From Apus apus (taxonomy: Eukaryota > Chordata > Aves > Apodiformes > Apodidae), in contig NC_067283.1 of the NCBI RefSeq assembly GCF_020740795.1, forward strand, positions 5,297,659 through 5,361,658: a DNA stretch of 64,000 bases, written 5' to 3'. The translations under genes were made by a program, and so were the position numbers. Below, in pieces: positions 55,570-64,000 of the stretch. The notes under the pieces were generated by a model. That model worked only from the letters and a program-made list of their open reading frames with translations. It did no database searches and had not been told where the DNA came from. Position 1 is the stretch's first letter. Each line of letters starts with the position of its first letter.

Positions 55570-58450
55570 GGATAAGGAAAGCAGGGGTTCAGTCATTATT
55601 AAAAATCCCTGTTCCTTTATTCCCTTCCCCAGGATAGTGTTCACATGTCTGGGTGCAGGGCATGAGGAGGTTTTTATTGGCATGTCTTTGGGCAATCTCA
55701 TTATTCATGAATGACAGAGTGAGGCAAAGGGGGTGAGTTATGTTGCCCTTTGCAGACAACTGGCAATAAAATCAGTTTATGGTACTGCCTCCTGCACCAT
55801 CATGTATTTATGTCCCTTATTTATCTTGCTTTTTTACCCATTTGTGCTTGCAAGGCCATCCCACCTCCCTGCCCTCAGACTAGCCAAGGGCCAGATTCTG
55901 ATGTTGCAGCTCCTGCTGGGCAGCAGTGCCCCCATTCCAGCTTCCTGGAGACATCCAGGCTAAAGTCCTTTGGGGCATAAGTGATGGCCAACCCAACCTA
56001 TATGTTGGCTTCCTCCAGATTCAAGCCAAGTAGCTCTGCAGACCTTTGGTGGGGTTGAGCTCAGCCTCTCTCAGCAGTTCAGGATACAACCTGCTCAGCA
56101 GACTGCTGAGATCTTGAACCATAACTGGTGTAGCCCATAGGAGCCTGCTCTGATAAGCAGGGGGACTTGCTCCTTGATTCAGGCTTGCATGTCTGAGAGG
56201 TTCTGCTTTCCCCCCATTACAGTTGCAATGCCACAGTTTGAGATTTCATGTATGACAGGAAGGTAAATATTGACAGAGGGCTGTTTTCTGAACACCACTG
56301 TCTCCAGTTTCTGTGTGGAATAGTATCTCCTCATGAATTTATGTTTTATTTAAGTTACCTATATTAAGAGCTCCCATCTTCCTTGAATAAACCCATCTCC
56401 GCTTCTCACATTCTTTGGGCTTGCCAGCAACCATGTCTGACTGTAGAAATCATCCCCTTTGGGTTGCAAAACTGTTGAGGACAAATTGATTCAAGGAAAT
56501 TGATTTCTGCTCTGCCTCTGTTCATGTACTGTAGCTGTCCATGAGGCATCCTCCCTTGCATCTGGTTCACAGGTTCAAAAGTTACTCAGCACAAGAACAT
56601 ATGTAGACACATTTGAACCTGTGCCAATCACTGGTAGGGACTGGAGAAGGACATTTTGAAATTTGGGTTAAGAAGGTGTTTTCTTTCCCCTCCTCCAGGA
56701 TGTCCTCTTGAGATCTGTTTCTCACTCACTCCCTCTTTCTCAAGGAAAGAGGTAGGAGCATTTTAGAGATGGGGCTCTTCCTGTGAGTGCTGATCTCAGT
56801 TTAGGTTGCATAACCCCTTTTCATAACTTCTGCAAGAGGAGGAGTGAGAATTTGTTCCTTGTCAGGCCTGGAAAAGAAAGGAGAGGGCTTGGGGTGAAGA
56901 GCATAGGTGCTTACCCAGGAAGTCCAGAAGCCTTTTCAGTTTGGCAGCAAAGCTGAGAAGAAGTGAGTTCAGAGCCAGTTGTGTTGCAACTTGCAGACCA
57001 GAAAACTGCATGTTTGTGTATCATCACATCCCCGTGGCCAAGGACAGCTTGGTTCCCTGGTATCTGACAACACCAGGGTTTCTGCATCTCATGGACAGCC
57101 TAACACACACATGTCAAGGCTGGTCAGAGGTAAGGAGACTAAGCCCAGAGTGGAGGGGACCTGATCCTGCCATTTTTAAAGCCAACAATGAGATGTAGAC
57201 TGTGTCCCCCACCAGACAGCTCAAATGAGTGGCTTTTGTTATCGATCCCAACTCTGTGTTTTCCCCATTTCTCTGTTCCCTGGATGGCCTGTGGTCTGCA
57301 GCTGCAATACAAGGACATGAAAGCTCAGCCCCTTGTAACATCCCACAGCAGCACACCATCCCCTGTCCAACCCTGGGGGCTGTCCTGCCCTGTGATCCTT
57401 CTGTTGTGCTCCAGACCTGTCTGGAGAGCAGCCTTTTGGCTCTGCATGTCTGAATTACCTGCAGAAAGAGGTAATTTTAAGATACAAAGAAAACGATGCT
57501 ACATTATGACAAACAGAGCTTTCTATTCCACTTCATGAGGGTAACACCTCTCCAAGTCATCCCTGCTTCCCTTTTCTGAGTTACTGACATATATTCCCAT
57601 TTGCTGCCAACTTCCATGGCTGCTGCTCACTCTGCCAGCTCCCATCTTTCAGCCCTGAATAATCAAGCAGCTGGGACAGTTAACAGAAGGACAGTTTCCC
57701 TCTAGGACAGGATGGTCCTGATGTACCAACACAATCAAACACAATGAGGTTGAAAGAAGAGGGCCAGGTGGGCAAAATGCCCTTGTGGTACACTGTGATT
57801 TTAAACACACAGTAGCAAAGGATAACAAAATATCTACCACAATATTCATCCTGTGTGATTGCCTGATTCAGCCTTGCATGCTCAGCATGGCTCTGCTCTC
57901 CCTGATCCATCTGCCTGCCTTCTCCAGCCCTCTCTTCCAGCAGACAGAAGTGGAAGAGGCTGCAGGAAAGCAGAATTTCTCCTTTTCATGCCCTACGTAG
58001 TGGTGCTATGGTGGTAAGCTGGAAAAAATAGTGGAGTCCTGGGTCCTCAGCCTCCTACCAAGGAAGAAATCCCATCCCACCAATAAGGACAAGCTCCTGG
58101 AAAGCAGGGGTTTGGTAGCATGCAAAGTAAGGACTTCATCCATCCATCACAACAACCTATATCAGCATTTCCGTGGTGTTGGCATTGTGGAAGATTCCAA
58201 GGGTGTCATTAGATGATTTGATACGATCTTGTTCCTCCCTCGATGCTATTTCTCACTCTTTGCACCTGTGTCAGGTGGCTTCAACAAATTCCCCCCTGCA
58301 GGATGTTGTGGATGTGCTCAGCAGGACTTGCCTACACCCAGTAACTGTTGATGTGTTTGAAGGACCCAAGCCGAGACCTTCCTTACCCTGAACCTGGAGC
58401 ATGAAACACTCCACCTGCATCTAGGCAGCCTACCTGGAGCTCTGGAAAAG
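55570..58450. other. Non-coding, nothing recognised
   Basis: Unique AT-moderate sequence. Frames up to 116 codons show no motif. Confidence 0.45.
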
Positions 58451-58456
58451 TTTAGT

Positions 58457-59140
58457 GTGAAAATGAAACACGCTGATTTGATGAGGGAGAAAGAAACAAC
58501 AAAAGGTCTTAAGATTTCCCTGATTTCTCCCGAGACCCTTTTCTGTACACAAAGTGTTTCCTGCTCTGTTCTTGGAAGCATTACCCTTGGCTGGGCCTGG
58601 CCTTTAAAACATTACCAGCTGTATGCAAAACAGAGTGCAAAGTGCCAAAAAGCCCTGCAGGCTATTTACATTTGGCTGGAGCTTGCTGTGTTGGCCAAGC
58701 TACAGAGATACTTTGTTCATCAGCCTTGCAAGGAGAGCAGCTACTTCAAGCTGTTTGGTCCTGTTTATACACAGGGTTTCCATGCAAGTCCCCATGCCTC
58801 ACAGCTTTACACACTCAGATGTCCAAGGTATATTTTTCTGGGGCCTGGTTTGTCTCCTCTCTTCCCTCTCATTCAGATTGGTAGGAAAATCTGGGATGAG
58901 GTTCTTTGGCAAATGTTGGCTGCAAACTGCTTTGTATCTCCAGTGAAGGGCTGTTTGGTGTTGTTTGGATCCTCTTTCCATGCAAGCAAAAGCAGGTGGA
59001 ACAATGGGTTACCCACTGGATTAGCAAGAACATTTTTCCCAGCATGAATAAGGGGAAAGGCAATATGAAACAAGTGGCAAATCCTGCAAGGACAGGTGTA
59101 AGAGTGTGGGTTTTTTTAAGAGACTTTATGAAAAGGTAAC
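58457..59140 (+). other. Overlapping open frames, probably non-coding
   Basis: Three plus-strand frames are open here at once, the longest 196 codons. None has a recognisable domain, Kozak-supported start or splice context. Being open in several frames is more typical of low stop density than of coding selection. Confidence 0.3.
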
Positions 59141-59149
59141 AACCTTTGC

Positions 59150-61220
59150 AACGTTTCTGGCTAAGAGTGTTTTTTTTTTGAATCCTGGAGCTTAGCAGCC
59201 CAGCTCACAAGGAGGTGGATTACTTGCTGTTTCTTTCTTTTGTTGTTTGTCTGTTGTTTGTTGCTTTACCTGTTGTATTAAAAAGGCTTCTCATAGCTGA
59301 AGACTTGCCATTCATCACCTCTTGCAAACACATCATAGTCATGGGCATGGCACAGCTGGAGGCAAGGCTGCAGCTGGAGGTCCTCTTCTCCTGGCTGGCT
59401 CTAGGTCTCCAGTATAGGGCCTTTTATGTCTCTGCCTTGGGAACCAGTGCTAGGGCAGAATAACACATCCCTTCCTTGGTCTGCTACAGAGGCCCAGGGT
59501 CATCTCCTGTGCCTGATTGAGTGGTTTGAATGTGGCCTTCAGTATTGCAAGAAATCCTGTCCTCAGCCAGTGTTCAGTGGTACTGCACTGCTGGAGGGAA
59601 TGGAGAAGGTGAACTTCACCAGCTGGTGGTGAAACACACCTCTCTGTGCTTGAAATCTGATCTCAAAGCCTGAGTGAAGTCCATGGGGACTCTTCACTCT
59701 CAGTTTAGCAGAGCAAGGGCTTGACCCTGAGAGGTGCTGTGGGTGGAGGGGGAGCAAAGCTAAGCACCTCAGGCTGGCCAGAGCTCTCCAAGCCCAACTG
59801 GCTGAGAGGGAGTAGGGGCAATGCAGCTACACCTGTGAAATAAAGGTTCTCCTACTTCTTTGGCTATCAAATAAACTCACTGAGGAACAGAAATGCTTGG
59901 GAAGCAAAACAGCAATGTGTCTGCTGCCTGAGCACTTGCTTTTTACTAAAGAGGGAGTCAGCCAAGCCTGGAGTTCATTCTGTCTTGGCCAATAGTTAAT
60001 AATAACCCTGCTACAGCTTCTTTTTTTTTTTTTCTTTCTTTTTTTTTTTTTTTTTCCATTGCAAATTAAGGGTGGATGAATGGCCTGGATAAAATTAGAA
60101 ATCTCTTCCTGAAAGGCTGAGCTGAGTTTACAGAGTTATAGCTCCACGGACGTCCTGTCACAGCTGGGGAATCCCAGCTGCTCTCTGAAGGGGGAACAGA
60201 TGATAAAAAATGCACATGTGTTGCTTGGGCTGGGTTAGAGGGTCTTCCCCATCGTGCTGGCTTCACTTCACAGCAACTTTGAGGAGATTGGTGGGATGAT
60301 TTCTCATTTCACCTTCTCTTACTGCCTAGACAGATAACTTTGCTCTGCTATAGCGGGCAAGTCCTTCATGAGGTGATGAGGAGTGAGGCCTAATGGGAGA
60401 TTGTTTGGGGTTATATGATGGATGTGAATTGCATGGGTCAAATCACAGAAGAAAGGAGCACAGGCTCAGGAAGGACTTAGGTGGGGTCCTTTGAGCATAA
60501 TGCCTAGGTACCTGCTGTGTAGGACACTTCCTAGATGAAGACAGACAGGCAGGAATTTGTTAGGAAGGCTGTTCCTCATCCTCTCTAGTACTATGCCTCT
60601 TCCCAGGGCCTTTTGTGTGACTCTCTGCTCCACCCTGGCCAACCCACCCTTGAGGTGACATGATAAAATGGTGCCCATGATTTGAGGGAGCCTGGCCCTG
60701 ATTTTGGCTTGTAAACAGAAACTGATTTTTTCTTGACCACGAGACCCAGAACCCTCAAGAGTCTCACCCATGAGAGAATCTAGCAGCAAGGCTCAATGCC
60801 AAGTGAGGTTCCTTATGGTAAAGCCCACCTTTATTTCCATGTCTTTTGGGGTCAGAAAGGGTAAAGACACAACTGGGCTTGACTGAGCTGCTGTGACAGT
60901 CTGGTTGGCCCCTTCAGTAGAGCCTACAGTTGTGTGTGCTCCTACGTCATTCCCACCAGTGAGGCTGAACATGTGAGCTGAAACTAGCGTGACACAGGAT
61001 GGACAACAGTTGGCAGGAGCTGCTTAAAAGACCATAATTCCCATTGGATTGTGTCCCCACAGCCTTAGTTCACTCTGAGCCACTGACTTAGGTGTGTTAT
61101 TTGGGTTTTGCTGGCGTCTAAAATGCACCACTGAGGTCAGGAGAGATGACGTACAGCAACTCAGTGTGAAACCCAGCACTTTCTGCGTAGAATTAACATT
61201 TATATCCCCTCTAGAAAGGC
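59150..61220. other. Non-coding, T-rich tract
   Basis: A T-run of about 38 bases with two C interruptions lies at 60019-60057. Nothing gene-like is seen. Confidence 0.45.
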
Positions 61221-61229
61221 TGGAGAAAG

Positions 61230-61480
61230 CACAGGTTACCTGCAAAATGAGGTATTTAAAAAAAAAAAATAATAATCCTCAAACAAAGCAATATGTGTTT
61301 GACAGCCTAGAAGATCTGTCTATTGGTTTTAAAAGTCATTCTGGGCCCTTATATAACAGTGTAATTAGTTGATACTATAAACTTATTATGTACCTGCTGG
61401 AACACAACAGCTCCTTTGAAGCAATTTGGATCTATTGTGTAATTATATAATTAGGCCACATGCCATACTTTGGAGATTGT
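61230..61480. promoter_or_regulatory. AT-rich homeodomain-site cluster
   Basis: GTAATTAG near 61361-61368 and the closely spaced GTAATTATATAATTAG near 61439-61454 give three TAATTA-type cores. AACAAAG (SOX-type) is also present, in CpG-free sequence. The pattern resembles a conserved developmental enhancer; conservation cannot be judged from one sequence. Confidence 0.25.
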
Positions 61481-61489
61481 GCAGAGGGG

Positions 61490-64000
61490 GAAAGCTTTCC
61501 ATTCCAAGGTAACTAACTAAGACCCTTAGTGGCTATGGGCATTTTTTTTTTTCCTGCTGCCCTGCAATTCAGAAAATGCAAAACTCTTAAATGTCTCACT
61601 CTTTGGCTGAGTTAAGCACCCCAGGAATCTCCAAGGGGGTCTGCAATATATTGACAATAAAACTGTTTCTTTGGACAGTGCAGACTTGCTCTGCATGTTG
61701 TCAAATGTGAGGGGATCTGGCACCTCCAGCTGCGATGGAAGGGAGGCAGAAGTCAAACAACTGGTTAAGAGTGTCTTAAATAATCAATTTCAGGTTTTTT
61801 TTGCAGGCACTGCAGAATTATTACAGCTGGATTTTCCCTTCTCTCTTATAAGAGCTTGTATGTGACTTCCCTGGGTGGATGGAGCAGTCCTGTGTAGGCC
61901 ATGAGATGAGGGCTGGTTCTAGCATCTCAGCATCTAGAGTGTCTAGTGGCAGCTCAGGCTGTTTGATGTGCTGGTTGCTTGCTGGCACTGTGCAGCATTT
62001 AGGCTCATGAAGAACAGTTGCTGGGGTGAAAGCCCGTTTGGTGGGCCCTAGCTGTGGTGAAACACAAGAAGAGAATCAACTGGGTTTTGGTTTTCATGGT
62101 GAATCTTCACAGGCCTTCAAAATAAAACAAGGACCTCCAGAGCTCAGCGTGACAGCTTGCTCAGCCTGAGCTTGGGGTGGGATGTCCAGGCATGGTCATG
62201 AGGTACAAGCTCTGTATTGGAGCTGGTCTCCTCAGCTCTTCTTATGTGGATGTCTGGCCCACAATGTGACTTTTCTGGACTAAGATAGACACCAAAGCAG
62301 AAGAAAGTGAGATGCTCTTTGTAGGGACCCGTTTCCACCATTGTCTCTAGTGGGAGCTCCATGTGAGGTGTTCAGAAAGACAACATCATCACAGATGTCT
62401 TTAACTAGGTGAAACCTATCCCACTTTGTTTTGCTCCTATCAGTTGCAGGAGACCCAGCTCTGCTATTGAAAGGAAACCTGAACGTAACAGGTTTCAGCT
62501 TTTTCCTTTGTGAAGGGTAAGCTTGACCTCATCTCCCAGGCAGTCTGGACTTGGGGAATGATTTTGCTTCCTAGCTGGAATCTGTATCAAAACTCTACTG
62601 TTCTGGATGCATCAGGCCTAGTGTGAGGCAGGAACAGACTTTGAGCAGGAGGCCCTGACCCACAGTGCTCACCTCCAAGAAGAAGTTGAGGTGTGAAGGG
62701 ACAGCGGTTTGTGGTTCTCAAGATTTTGAATTTGATGCTGCGGGAGTTTTAGGGCCTGTGATTGACTGGAACACACCTGCTCCTGGAGCAGGGAGAAGAG
62801 ACCCAGAGGAGTTGAGCCATGTTATGTCTTTGTGGAGGGATTTTGAGGACTCCCTGGAAAACCACCTTTTGCCCTCTGTCCCTGCATTCGAAGCCTGGTC
62901 CAAACTCTAAATCAAAAGGATTGGTTTTTTTTGACATCAGTGCTCTGGTGAGATGAGTCCTCAGTCCTGATGAGACCTGCCAGCTCAATCATCATTCATC
63001 ACACAGCACAGAAATGTCATTTTTTTAATGACCTGGCTTCCCTTTGGAGGCTGTGCTGGAGTGACCCCTGGACTGAACATCTCCAAAGACGTGCTCCGAA
63101 GGTGGGGTGTGTTTGTGTGTGTCTCTGGGGGCATAAGTCCTCATTTTTTTTCATTATCTGGGCATTAGGGGAGGTGGGTCACTTTCTGCACAGTATTTTT
63201 AAGAGTGTGTCTACATGTAGCTGCTCTAGGCCAGTTCCTGGTGCTTTTAGAAATCCTGAACAAGCTCAATAAAGACTGTGCATGAAAATACACCATTTGT
63301 CAAACCTAATTTTCTAAACACAGAGCACTAAAGGGCCATTGCTAGGGTCTTGCAAAACACCAAACCAATAGAGAAATTCTTCTGGGAGCATTAAGGAATA
63401 TTTCAGCATATTCTCCACATCCACGATTAATTTTTCCCAATGAAAAAGCCACATTTTTTAATCTTTTTGCTTGAACATAATATTTTCTGTCAAGAAAACC
63501 TGTGCAAATTATGTGATGAAATCTGACCTGCCTAGCAGACTGGAAGATGACATATATATATATAGATATACATACACACCTACATATGTATACATCAAGA
63601 CTCCACAGAGAAGGATGTTAATTGGGAGGTGAAACAGCTGTGTTGTTTGTTTGTTTTTCCCCTAACTCTATTTTTGCCCAGCTAGATTTACTGAAGGATC
63701 TTCTTCATTATCTCCTGCTGAACTGCTGTGGCAAGAGGACCTTGAAGATGAAGTCAAGCTTTGTGCCAAGCAAATCTCAGCTCAGCAGAGGAACTGGCCA
63801 GGGACATGGGCCTCGGAGTGCTCGTGCCAGCTGAAATCCAGCCATTAAGCTGCTTGTTTCTTGTTTGCCCAACAGCCCCCGCAAAGCTGGAGGATGCTGT
63901 TAGAAAAGCTGAAAAATTGCAATGCTTCATCTTCTACCCACTTCTGCTGTCAGCCTCTGACTGGAGACCTCAGTATCCAAGGACAGATACAAATGCTCTG
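61490..64000. other. Non-coding, short AT microsatellite
   Basis: An alternating AT/purine-pyrimidine stretch lies at about 63552-63595. A short (GTTT)n run lies near 63638-63656. No chemokine-receptor (CX3CR1-like) or other coding frame is present. Confidence 0.45.

Noticed and set aside
58457..59047. 196-codon plus-strand frame
   Set aside because: Other frames are open in the same place, no motif is present, and the start is not supported. Chance frames of this size are expected in 64 kb.
1..64000. Endogenous retrovirus, LTR pairs, tRNA genes, CRISPR arrays
   Set aside because: None found: no LTR-like direct repeats, no gag/pol/env-like frames, no tRNA-like cloverleaf noticed and no spacer-repeat arrays.

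Overview
The window looks like vertebrate nuclear DNA, most likely from a bird. Two things point there. Every dispersed repeat I recognise is a 5'-truncated CR1 LINE ending in the typical tail of short direct repeats (ATTCTATGA-like, often next to 'TTCCAACC'). The one certain gene is a long, repeat-rich XIRP1 (Xin), close in length to the chicken protein as I remember it. CR1 also occurs in other reptiles, so the species cannot be fixed. Nothing bacterial, no rRNA or tRNA, no CRISPR array and no endogenous retrovirus was seen.

Layout. Positions 1-3.6 kb are the 3' flank of XIRP1, with one CR1 tail and a (CCAAT)n array. Positions 3684-11366 on the minus strand are the intronless XIRP1 coding exon of 2560 codons. 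It has a strong splice acceptor 56 bases before the ATG and a poly(A) signal about 64 bases after the stop. From 11.4 to 19 kb lies the presumed XIRP1 5' region: a cluster of three perfect MEF2 consensus sites (12.7-13.4 kb), two competing candidate donors for a noncoding first exon (14036 and 14677), and a MEF2/GATA composite site (17.48 kb). From 19 to 32 kb I see mostly non-coding DNA with CR1 copies, a GT-rich minisatellite and a CpG-rich island with a 14-bp tandem repeat (27.9-28.3 kb).

Between 32.4 and 38.6 kb the minus strand holds exon-like blocks that I can assemble but not name. Exons at 35909-35773, 34688-34634 and 33204-32803 have good splice sites and join in phase into 195 codons starting at a strong-context ATG. 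A fourth block (32604-32386) continues the same frame after one TAG. The predicted N-terminus carries an SELVARYQ motif that resembles a motif I recall from EPLIN/LIMA1 and XIRP2. A separate terminal exon with stop, AATAAA and GU-rich element ends at about 38.4 kb. These are the best candidates for an undescribed gene here.

From 38.4 to 64 kb I find no gene I can support. There are more CR1 copies, including two nearly identical ones in inverted orientation (53976-54309 and 55230-55563), a long GGAA microsatellite (42511-42731), and AT-rich stretches that might be conserved enhancers. In human, CX3CR1 lies upstream of XIRP1. No chemokine-receptor reading frame is present in the 52 kb seen here.
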